64,000 nt of DNA from Streptomyces sp. NBC_00239. GTDB lineage: Bacteria; Actinomycetota; Actinomycetes; Streptomycetales; Streptomycetaceae. The notes below the pieces were generated by a model. That model was not told where the DNA came from, made no database searches, and saw nothing but the letters and a program-made list of their open reading frames with translations. Made by a program: the position numbers and the translations under genes. Positions 58,101 through 64,000 of this stretch are shown here, one piece after another. The stretch covers positions 1,054,001 to 1,118,000 of the forward strand of contig NZ_CP108095.1 of assembly GCF_036194065.1 (NCBI RefSeq), in the 5' to 3' direction. Position 1 is the first letter of the stretch. Each line of letters starts with the position of its first letter.

Positions 58101-58764
58101 GGCCGAATTCAGCCCTGACGGGCGCTTTGTCGTCACCGGACGGTACGACGACCGGGTGCAGCTGTGGCGGGTTGCCGACGGCCACGCGCTCGGCGCGCCG
58201 GCCAACGGGGAGGGCTTCCCCTGGGACATCACCTTCAGCGACGACGCCACCGTGGTGGGCATCTTCACGAAGAACAAGGAACGCATGCGGATCCTGCGCA
58301 CCGACGACGGGAAAGCGCTGAGCGCCCTCCCGCGACACCCGTCCGGGCTGAACCGCGCCCTGTTGAGTCCGGACGGCCGCATTGCCGTCATGGACATCGA
58401 CGGCACGGACATCCAGCTGTGGCGCACGGCCACCGGCGAACGGATCGGCGAACGGCTGGCCGGCACGAGGCCGGCCTGGCGGGCGAACAGCTCGCTGGAC
58501 CCGACCGTGGCTCGCTTCAGCCCGGACGGGAGCATGCTCGCCACGACGTCGGGACCGCGTCAGCAGGAGGTCCGGCTGTGGAACACCGCGGACGGCCGCC
58601 CCGTCGGCCCGCCCATGGCCGGTCACACCGGCTCGATCAACGACCTCGCGTTCAGCCCCGACGGGCTGACGCTGGCCTCCGCCTCCGACGACCGGACCGT
58701 ACGGCTGTGGCGGCTGGACACCATCGGTCTGCCGGAAGCGGCTGGAGTGCTCCGGCGAGAGTGA
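55168..58764 (+). CDS. Membrane NACHT NTPase with C-terminal WD40 propeller
   Basis: About 1198 residues; the start is uncertain among GTGs at 55126, 55168 (chosen; G-rich upstream) and 55198. Two N-terminal membrane helices (about 11-60) precede a NACHT/STAND NTPase: Walker A GEPGAGKTV (from residue 163), Walker B LLPVLDGLDEIPESARR (about 232-248) and the sensor VVVTCRSAEYED. A helical part ends with a second membrane bundle (about residues 455-735, six to eight helices), then a linker with RHVRLQEHLVARS. From about residue 825 there are WD40-type blades (SVVFSPDGRSLATV; VQLWRVADGHALG; IQLWRTATGERIG; VRLWNTADGRPVG; VRLWRLDTIG). STAND NTPases switch on ligand binding; here a propeller could sense and membranes could be affected. 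The role is unknown; defence or signalling is possible. Confidence 0.9.
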   Translation: MRRGQGFARGVLWSLAALMAASAVWMVAAGSGPSSEFATIGAWFLGGAALILPLVERLLYPDPTPPPEPTDEAADLARTVEAQWLEEARARSLRDPRVLPLSWSATGRDVTDRPEAVLRSGGAGRIARLMLDGRLDDGGFDAAVAALGEEYGRIASGRLVVLGEPGAGKTVLAMLLTLGLLKAREPDAPVPVLLSAGAWDPVRESLDAWVVRTLADTYYVGRSEIPGRLLKQDLLLPVLDGLDEIPESARRSAVRAVNRFVGQDRPVVVTCRSAEYEDVVAGGAPVLRRAPVVEVQPVAVEDTVSYLENVDWPDGTSWDRVAHHLRTESGSPLHEALLTPLMISLARMVYARLGGDPAELLDTARFDCRHAIEDFLSDRVIDAAYAPDRPVVESGSVGGAAAGPGPGPRGAADPAGGANTTEPAWDAETARRRLTYLAHYLHRHGERDLAWWRMSGRLLPAWAVPACAIVVGMLLMAMTAIGSGPSADPDLISELGSAGLLGGIGAALVVVVWFAVPERQPGRPSFVLDGSLRRLRSGFATGALLTAALAVPLLVTVALVLATGDRVIGMYLVYTEAIAGCAAFAAAVGTALAAHNWLDSPPRSSAQATPDLFLAEDLRSSVVGAASAGLLVALLACPLTFLGVMAGRLAGQALTGWPGWPGHYDPAAAGRALWRELTYAYVGYDDPGMLLGFAVTASASLGFVFMLCVLLTRAYPRFLITLAYLVLRGRLPVRFMAFLRDARNRGLLRQSGAAYQFRHVRLQEHLVARSADLGGPVATGASAGAGRAWAGSRGRVAVLAGAGLTAVALAAPFAGRPTDASAVTLSGFRHGVRSVVFSPDGRSLATVDSGSILSVLEARTTSRTQVWSLADGHRITQPDWPGRVSDMLFTADSRTLVATVSAGSSEPREVRRWDVGAGTALGPPTATTGASYHLGLSTDGTIEAITAHISADGVVLRNPLDGRSVSRLAGPQAEGVISAEFSPDGRFVVTGRYDDRVQLWRVADGHALGAPANGEGFPWDITFSDDATVVGIFTKNKERMRILRTDDGKALSALPRHPSGLNRALLSPDGRIAVMDIDGTDIQLWRTATGERIGERLAGTRPAWRANSSLDPTVARFSPDGSMLATTSGPRQQEVRLWNTADGRPVGPPMAGHTGSINDLAFSPDGLTLASASDDRTVRLWRLDTIGLPEAAGVLRRE

Positions 58765-58802
58765 CCCGGGGCGGGCGGGGCGGCCGTCAGGCGGGTGCCG
58801 GG

Positions 58803-59189
58803 CTACGAGCCCTGGGGCGCGTTGCGCGGGACGATCTGCTGGACGGCCCAGCGGTTGCCGTCGGGGTCCGCGAAGTAGACGAAGGAGCCCCAGGGCTGGT
58901 CGTCGATGTCGGTGACCTCCACGCCCCGCTTCACCAGGTCCGCGTGCGCCGCCTCGATGTCCGCCACCACGACCTGCATGTTGTCCAGCGAGCCCGGGGT
59001 CATCTCGGTGATGCCCTTGCCCATCGCGATCGAGCAGGCCGACCCGGGCGGGGTGAGCTGGACGAAGCGGATCTCCTCGCTGACGGTCACGTCGTGGTCC
59101 GTGTGGAAGCCCACCTGCTCGTAGAAGGCCTTCGCGCGGTCGATGTCGGTCACGGGGACGCCGATCAGTTCCAGCTTGATGTCCATCAT
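58803..59189 (-). CDS. VOC (glyoxalase/bleomycin-resistance fold) protein
   Basis: A 128-residue protein from ATG 59189, or 59186 one codon in (GGAGCAG upstream). It has the two beta-alpha-beta-beta-beta modules of the VOC fold: LELIGVPVTDIDRAKAFYEQVGF and DNMQVVVADIEAAHADLVKRGVEVTDI, ending FVYFADPDGNRWAVQQI. Metal-ligand positions are incomplete, so it may be a binding rather than catalytic member. It lies 33 bp downstream of the ABC transporter on the same strand and is likely in the same transcript, which suggests a role with the same toxin or redox signal. Confidence 0.9.
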   Translation of the reverse strand: MMDIKLELIGVPVTDIDRAKAFYEQVGFHTDHDVTVSEEIRFVQLTPPGSACSIAMGKGITEMTPGSLDNMQVVVADIEAAHADLVKRGVEVTDIDDQPWGSFVYFADPDGNRWAVQQIVPRNAPQGS

Positions 59190-59222
59190 CTGCTCCTCAC
59201 TATGTTCCGCGGTCTTCGAGCA

Positions 59223-61121
59223 TCATCCGCCGGACGGCAGCGGCTCGCCCGCTCCCGCTCCGGCCGGGTCGAACTGGGTGCGGTACAGCTCCTCGTACCG
59301 GCCGCCGGCCGCCAACAGCTCCCGGTGGGTGCCCCGCTCCACGATCCGGCCGTCCTCGACCACCAGGATCTGGTCGGCGGCCTGCACGGTCGAGAGGCGG
59401 TGGGCGATCACGACCGCGGTCCGTCCGGCGAGCGCCTCGCCGAGGGCCTCCTGGACGGCCGCCTCGGAGGTGGAGTCGAGGTGCGCGGTGGCCTCGTCGA
59501 GGATGACGACGCGCTGCCGGGCCAGCAGCAGCCGGGCGATGGTCAGCCGCTGCCGTTCGCCGCCGGACAGCCGGTAGCCGCGTTCGCCGACCACGGTGTC
59601 CAGGCCGTCGGGGAGCGAGGCGACCAGGTCGTCCAGCCGGGCCCGGCGCAGTGCGGCCCAGAGCTCGTCCTCGGTGGCTTCCGGCCGGGCGAGCAGCAGG
59701 TTGGACCGTACCGACTCGTGGAAGAGGTGCCCGTCCTGGGTGACCATGCCGAGGGTCTCGCGGATCGAGTCGGCGGTCAGGTCGCGTACGTCGATGCCAC
59801 CCAGGCGGACCGCGCCGGCGTCGGCGTCGTAGAGGCGGGGCAGGAGCTGGGCGATGGTGGACTTGCCGGCGCCGGAGGACCCGACCAGGGCGATCATCTG
59901 TCCGGGTTCGGCGCGGAACGACACCCCGTGCAGGACCTGCGTGCCGCCGCGGCCGTCCAGCGTCGCGACCTCCTCCAGGGAGGCCAGGGACACCTTGTCC
60001 GCGGACGGGTAGCCGAAGGACACCGAGTCGAACTCCACGGACACCGGGCCGTCCGGCACCCGGCGGGCGTCCGGCCGCTGCGCGATCAGCGGTTTCAGGT
60101 CGAGGATCTCGAAGACCCGCTCGAAGCTGACGAGTGCGCTCATGACCTCCACCCGGGCCCCGGCCAGCGCGGTGAGCGGGGCGTACAGCCGGGTCAGCAG
60201 CAGCGAGAGGGCGACCACGGATCCGGCGTCGAGGGTGCCGCGCAGGGCGTAGTGGCCGCCGAGGCCGTAGACGAGGGCCAGCGCCAGCGCCGAGACGAGG
60301 GTGAGCGCGGTGATGAACACCGACTGGGCCATGGCGGTACGGATCCCGATGTCGCGCACCCGGGCGGCGCGGGCGGCGAACTCCGCGGACTCGTCGTCGG
60401 GCCGGCCGAACAGTTTCACCAGGGTCGCGCCGGGCGCCGAGAAGCGTTCGGTCATCTGGGTGCCCATCGCCGCGTTCAGCTGCGCCGCCTCCCGCTGCAT
60501 CCGTGCCATCCGGGCGCCCATCCGGCGGGCCGGCAGGACGAACACCGGGAGCAGGACGAGCGCCAGCAGTGTGATCTGCCAGGAGATGCTCAGCATGACG
60601 GCGAGGGTCAGCAGCAGGGTCACCGTGTTGCCGACCACTCCGGACAGGGTGTTGCTGAACGCGCGCTGGGCGCCGATCACGTCGTTGTTGAGGCGGCTGA
60701 CGAGCGCGCCGGTGCGGGTTCGGGTGAAGAACGCCACCGGCATGCGCTGCACGTGGTCGAAGACCGTGGTCCGCAGGTCCAGGATGAGGCCCTCGCCGAG
60801 GGTCGCGGAGCGTTTGCGCGCGAGCAGCCCCAGTCCTGCCTCCGCGACCGCGATCACGGCGATCAGCAGGGCCAGCCGCGTGACGTCGGAGCCGTCCCGG
60901 CCGTCGACGATGGCGTCGACGACCCGGGCGGCGAGCACCGGCGTGGCCACCGCCAGGAGTGCGGTGACGACGCTGAGGAGCAGGAACAGCAGCAGGCCGC
61001 GCCGGTGCGGGCGGGCGAAGGCGGCGATCCGGCCGAGGGTGGCCCGGGAGAACGGGCGGCGGTCCGCCTGCGCGTTGACGGCGCTGTGCAGCGAGGTCCA
61101 CGCGGTGACTTCCATGTCCAT
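59223..61121 (-). CDS. ABC exporter (fused membrane and ATPase halves)
   Basis: A 632-residue half-transporter from ATG 61121 (or 61115). Six membrane helices (about residues 40-325) include GLGLLARKRSATLGEGLILDLRTTVFDHVQRMPVAFFTRTRTGALVSRLNND, typical of type I exporters. The ATPase has Walker A VGSSGAGKST, Q-loop QDGHLF, signature LSGGERQRL, Walker B VVILDEAT and the H-loop AHRLST. It likely works as a homodimer that pumps out drugs or lipid-like compounds. No ribosome site precedes the start, but the ATG lies 7 bp after a -10 box, so the mRNA is probably leaderless. The promoter has a MerR/SoxR-type operator. A VOC gene follows. Confidence 0.95.
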   Translation of the reverse strand: MDMEVTAWTSLHSAVNAQADRRPFSRATLGRIAAFARPHRRGLLLFLLLSVVTALLAVATPVLAARVVDAIVDGRDGSDVTRLALLIAVIAVAEAGLGLLARKRSATLGEGLILDLRTTVFDHVQRMPVAFFTRTRTGALVSRLNNDVIGAQRAFSNTLSGVVGNTVTLLLTLAVMLSISWQITLLALVLLPVFVLPARRMGARMARMQREAAQLNAAMGTQMTERFSAPGATLVKLFGRPDDESAEFAARAARVRDIGIRTAMAQSVFITALTLVSALALALVYGLGGHYALRGTLDAGSVVALSLLLTRLYAPLTALAGARVEVMSALVSFERVFEILDLKPLIAQRPDARRVPDGPVSVEFDSVSFGYPSADKVSLASLEEVATLDGRGGTQVLHGVSFRAEPGQMIALVGSSGAGKSTIAQLLPRLYDADAGAVRLGGIDVRDLTADSIRETLGMVTQDGHLFHESVRSNLLLARPEATEDELWAALRRARLDDLVASLPDGLDTVVGERGYRLSGGERQRLTIARLLLARQRVVILDEATAHLDSTSEAAVQEALGEALAGRTAVVIAHRLSTVQAADQILVVEDGRIVERGTHRELLAAGGRYEELYRTQFDPAGAGAGEPLPSGG

Positions 61122-61128
61122 GCCGACG

Positions 61129-61159
61129 ACGCTAGAACCTCAACCGACCTTGAGGTCAA
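61129..61159 (-). promoter_or_regulatory. MerR/SoxR-type promoter with 19-bp spacer and palindromic operator
   Basis: Minus strand: TTGACC (61159-61154), a 19-bp spacer and TAGCGT (61134-61129), with the ATG seven bases on. The spacer carries ACCTCAA-N6-TTGAGGT (61137-61156), a 7-bp-arm palindrome. A 19-bp spacer with an operator inside is the mark of MerR-family activators; the sequence is close to SoxR boxes. Confidence 0.85.
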
Positions 61160-61198
61160 GGTCCGTGGTCAAGGCCGGGTCAAGGGCTGGGGTCAAAG
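61155..61198. promoter_or_regulatory. Four direct GTCAAGG-type heptamers upstream of the SARP gene
   Basis: GTCAAGG occurs at 61155, 61168 and 61179 and GTCAAAG at 61192, with centre spacings of 13, 11 and 13 bp. SARP regulators bind direct heptamer repeats with about one-turn spacing. The array overlaps the -35 of the leftward promoter and lies about 140 bp upstream of the SARP start; a TAGGCT box at 61308-61313 may be the SARP gene's -10. Confidence 0.55.
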
Positions 61199-61341
61199 CC
61201 CGGGGTCGGGGCCCGGGTCGCGAGGGTGCGACGGGCATCCGGAGCGGCGTGGCCGGTATGCGCGGGCACCGGCGGAGGCACGCTGCAGGAGGGCCGGGAG
61301 GTGGGGATAGGCTGTCAACCTTTGCTTCTGGAGGTGCAAAG

Positions 61342-64000
61342 TTGGTGGAGTTCCGGCTGCTCGGATCGGTGGCCGTGGCCACCGAGTCGGGGGACCTTCT
61401 GCTCGGCCCGGCCAAGCGGCGCAGCCTGCTCGCCGCCCTGTTGCTGCGGCCCAACCATCCCGTCTCCGTCGACCAGCTCACCACCTCCCTGTGGGACGAG
61501 GAGCCGCCGGCCCGCGCCCGCAGCGTCATCCAGGGGCACGTGTCGCGCCTGCGAACCCTGCTGGATTCCGCCGACGCCGAGATGTACGGCGTGGAACTGA
61601 CCACCCAGGGCGCGGCCTACACCCTGCGGATGCCCGAGACGCTCCTCGATGCGCACCGCTTCGAGGAGCTGGTCACGCTCGCCCGGGAGCAGCGCTCGGC
61701 GGCCGACACGGTGGCCATGTACCGGGAGGCCCTCGCGCTGTGGCAGGGCCCGGCGCTGACCGGCGTCCACCCCAGCCCGCCGCTGCAGGCCGCCGCGCAC
61801 GCCCTGGAGGAGCTCCGGCTCTCCGCGGTCGAGCAGCTGGCCGCCGGGTACGGCCGCCTCGGCGAGCACTCGCGGGCGGCGGCCGTGCTGCGCGCCGAGG
61901 CGAGCGCCCACCCGCTGCGCGAATCGCTGTCGGCGGCGCTGGTGACCGCTCTGCGGCGGGCCGGGCGGCGCTCGGAGGCGCTCGACTGGTTCCACCGCAC
62001 GCGGCGGCTGCTCGCCGACGAGCTGGGCGTCGATCCGGGACGCGAGCTCGCCAACGCCTACGCGCTGGCGCTGCGGGGCCAGGGCGACCACGAGGAGGAC
62101 CGGGCCGCCGAGACGCCCGCGGCGTTCGCCCCGGCGGCGGGCGGGGCCGCGGACCCGGCCGCCGGCGCTGCCCCGACCGCCCCGGCGCGCACACCCGCCC
62201 CGGCCCCCGCTGCCTTCCCGGGCAGCGGCGTGGTGGATCTGCTGCCGCGGGCGCCCCGCGGCTTCCACGGGCGGCACGCCGAGCTGGCCGCGCTGTCGGT
62301 GGCCGCCACCGGGGAGGCGCCCGTGTGCCTGGTCACCGGGCCCGCGGGCGTCGGCAAGAGCGCCCTCGTGGTGCACTGGGCGCACCGCGCCGAGGCACGG
62401 TTCCCCGACGGCCGCCTCCATGTCGACCTGCGCGGTTTCAGCGAGACGGGCGAGCCCCCGCTGATGGACGTGCTGCGGGAGTTCCTGCTGGCCCTGGGCG
62501 TGCCGCCGCGCCGGGTGCCGGAGTCTGTGATCAGCGCGGCCGCCCTGTACCGGTCGCTGACCGCCGAGCGCCGGCTGCTGGTCGTCCTGGACAACGTACG
62601 GGCGTCGCAGCAGGCGCGGCCGCTGCTGCCGGGCGGCACCGGCTGCGTCACCGTGGTCACCAGCCGGCACCGGCTGCGCGGGCTGATCGCCTCGGACGCC
62701 GCCCGGCCCGTTCCGCTGGGCGTCCTGGGGCCGGACGACAGTACGGAGCTACTGGCCGCGGTGCTGGGCAGCGGGCGGGTGCACGCCGAGCCGGTGGCCG
62801 CCCGGCGCCTGGCGCGGCTGTGCGACGGGCTGCCGCTGGCGCTGCGGGTGGCCGCCGCCCGGCTCGCCGACCAGCCGCAGTGGACGCTCGCCGCGATGGC
62901 GGACGAGCTGTCGGACGCCACCCGCAGGCTCAGCCTGCTCGACGCCGAGGACACCGGGGTGCGCGCGGCCCTCCAGCTGTCGGTGCGGCTGCTGCCGCCG
63001 GACGCCGCGCACCAGTTCGCGCACCTGGGCCGGCATCCCGGCACGCACGTCGACCGGGGGACGGCGGCGGCCCTGGCGGGTACCGACCCTGCCACGGCCG
63101 AGGCGGCCCTCGAACAGCTTTCCGCCGCGCATCTGGTGACGTCGAGCGCGCCGGGCCGCTGGACCCTGCACGACCTCGTGCGGCTGTACGCGCGCGGACT
63201 CGACGCCGGGCCCGACGCGCTGGAGCGGGTGCTCGACCACTACATCGCCACCGGCCTCGCGGCCGCCCAGGCCGCCGAACAGGACGGCGAGCCGTGCTTC
63301 GCGCTGCCGACGGACTTCCGTACGCCGCCTGAGGTACGGCGGTTCCCCGACCGGGAGGCCGCCATGGCCTGGTACGCGGCCGAACGCGAGGACGTGGTCC
63401 TCGCGGCGGGCGCGGCGCAGGTCGCCGCCCTGCACAGCAGGACCTGGCGGCTGGTGCTGGTGCTGTGGCCGCTGATGGTGTGGCGGGTCCTCGACGGCTG
63501 GGCGCCGCTGCTGTACACGGCCCTGTCGGCGGCTCGCGCGGACGGCGATCCCAACGCCGAGTCGCGGGTACTCGCCCTGCTCGGCTGGGTCCTCACCGAG
63601 GAGGGCCGCACCGCCGAGGCGCTGCCGCACCTGGAGGCCGCCCCGCCGCTCGCCGCGCGGGCCGGCGACCGCGGCGGCGAAGCCACCGCCCTCGTCAACC
63701 TCTCGCTCGCCCAGGCCGCGCTCGGTGACCTCGACGAGGCGGCGCAGGGCTGTCTGCGGGCGGCGAAGCTGGCGCGCCAGGCCGGTCTGGCGCAGACGGA
63801 GCGGCTCGCGCTGTACCACCTGTCCCGGCACCGGCTCGACTCCGGCCAGTGGCAGGAGGCCCTCGACACCGCGACGGCCGCGGGCTCGATCCGGCTCCCG
63901 GACGCGCCGTCGGCGCCCCGGGCACTGCTGCTCGCCGCGGCCGGCGAGGCGCTGCTCGGGCTCGGCGACGAGACCGAGGGCGTGCGGTGCCTGGAGGAGG
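61342..64000 (+). CDS. SARP-family regulator with NB-ARC ATPase and TPR region (AfsR-like), 3' end outside window
   Basis: 886 residues are visible. TTG 61342 is preferred (GGAGG 7 bases upstream), with GTG 61345 as alternative. N-terminus: an OmpR-like winged helix (VEFRLLGSVAVATESGDLLLGPAKRRSLLAALLLRPNHPVSVDQLTTSLW) and the BTAD bacterial activation domain (about 95-245; ...RTRRLLADELGVDPGRELANAYALAL). After a Pro/Ala linker an NB-ARC ATPase follows (P-loop VTGPAGVGKSAL; Walker B LLVVLDN), then a helical winged region and TPR-like repeats (about 730 onward). Such regulators switch on antibiotic or developmental genes on ligand or nucleotide binding. The gene is divergent from the ABC exporter and may control it and itself through the nearby heptamer repeats. 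Confidence 0.95.
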   Translation, partial: MVEFRLLGSVAVATESGDLLLGPAKRRSLLAALLLRPNHPVSVDQLTTSLWDEEPPARARSVIQGHVSRLRTLLDSADAEMYGVELTTQGAAYTLRMPETLLDAHRFEELVTLAREQRSAADTVAMYREALALWQGPALTGVHPSPPLQAAAHALEELRLSAVEQLAAGYGRLGEHSRAAAVLRAEASAHPLRESLSAALVTALRRAGRRSEALDWFHRTRRLLADELGVDPGRELANAYALALRGQGDHEEDRAAETPAAFAPAAGGAADPAAGAAPTAPARTPAPAPAAFPGSGVVDLLPRAPRGFHGRHAELAALSVAATGEAPVCLVTGPAGVGKSALVVHWAHRAEARFPDGRLHVDLRGFSETGEPPLMDVLREFLLALGVPPRRVPESVISAAALYRSLTAERRLLVVLDNVRASQQARPLLPGGTGCVTVVTSRHRLRGLIASDAARPVPLGVLGPDDSTELLAAVLGSGRVHAEPVAARRLARLCDGLPLALRVAAARLADQPQWTLAAMADELSDATRRLSLLDAEDTGVRAALQLSVRLLPPDAAHQFAHLGRHPGTHVDRGTAAALAGTDPATAEAALEQLSAAHLVTSSAPGRWTLHDLVRLYARGLDAGPDALERVLDHYIATGLAAAQAAEQDGEPCFALPTDFRTPPEVRRFPDREAAMAWYAAEREDVVLAAGAAQVAALHSRTWRLVLVLWPLMVWRVLDGWAPLLYTALSAARADGDPNAESRVLALLGWVLTEEGRTAEALPHLEAAPPLAARAGDRGGEATALVNLSLAQAALGDLDEAAQGCLRAAKLARQAGLAQTERLALYHLSRHRLDSGQWQEALDTATAAGSIRLPDAPSAPRALLLAAAGEALLGLGDETEGVRCLEE

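Noticed and set aside
58164..61310. 1048-residue open frame spanning the WD40 end, VOC and ABC genes
   Set aside because: It crosses three genes of both strands and the promoter region; no domain is visible.

Overview
This is a very GC-rich stretch of actinobacterial chromosome, almost certainly from a Streptomyces species. The evidence is extreme G/C at codon third positions, GTG/TTG starts with GGAGG-type ribosome sites, -10 boxes of the TAGnnT type, Tat and Sec exported enzymes, a SARP/AfsR-type regulator, several SpoIIE-type PP2C phosphatases, an 'SCO5918 family' cold-shock locus, and dispersed palindromes built on a CGCCTCAAACGCCGGCGAGG core. I see no rRNA, tRNA, IS element, integrase or CRISPR. 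The window starts inside a cell-wall hydrolase gene and ends inside the SARP gene.

Layout. 1-3.2 kb: a LysM/transglycosylase gene behind a c-di-AMP (ydaO-type) riboswitch, a crotonase, a small unknown protein and a TerD-like protein. 3.7-9.5 kb: a Tat-exported bicovalent FAD oxidase; an Lrp regulator divergent from an EamA transporter and an overlapping aminotransferase; a flavoprotein; a Ser/Gly/Val repeat protein. 9.6-18.6 kb: a universal stress protein, an S9 peptidase joined in frame to a methyltransferase, a secreted unknown, a mycothiol-dependent formaldehyde dehydrogenase type ADH, a membrane Ser/Thr kinase and a Tat-exported GH109-like oxidoreductase. 18.7-27.6 kb: a secreted PNGase A-like amidase, then three large PAS/GAF/PP2C phosphatases, the first two overlapping by 4 bp.

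28-36 kb: a single-domain voltage-gated cation channel, a stand-alone LysR effector domain with a histone-like tail divergent from a DUF5997 gene, a small membrane protein, a very large subtilase and an arylamine N-acetyltransferase. 36-40 kb: a cold-shock island on the minus strand (MerR-like regulator, CspA, DEAD-box helicase, decayed CBS gene, SCO5918 family). 40-50 kb: a fourth PP2C phosphatase, a trypsin-like protease, and a minus-strand run of metallophosphatase, MFS transporter, beta-propeller membrane protein and GH8 glycanase, then an SGNH hydrolase. 50-64 kb: an ornithine cyclodeaminase homologue, a pentanucleotide microsatellite, a possible tandem-HTH protein, a FUSC exporter, a large membrane NACHT-WD40 protein, a VOC protein, an ABC exporter under a textbook MerR/SoxR-type promoter, and a divergent SARP regulator.

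The main themes are extracellular hydrolysis, partner-switch signalling through PP2C phosphatases, cold response and redox/antibiotic-type export. The points most worth following are the membrane NACHT-WD40 protein, the peptidase-methyltransferase fusion, the MFS gene whose 3' end is made of translated palindromic repeats, the MerR/SoxR plus SARP-like control region near 61.15 kb, and the c-di-AMP riboswitch at the left edge.
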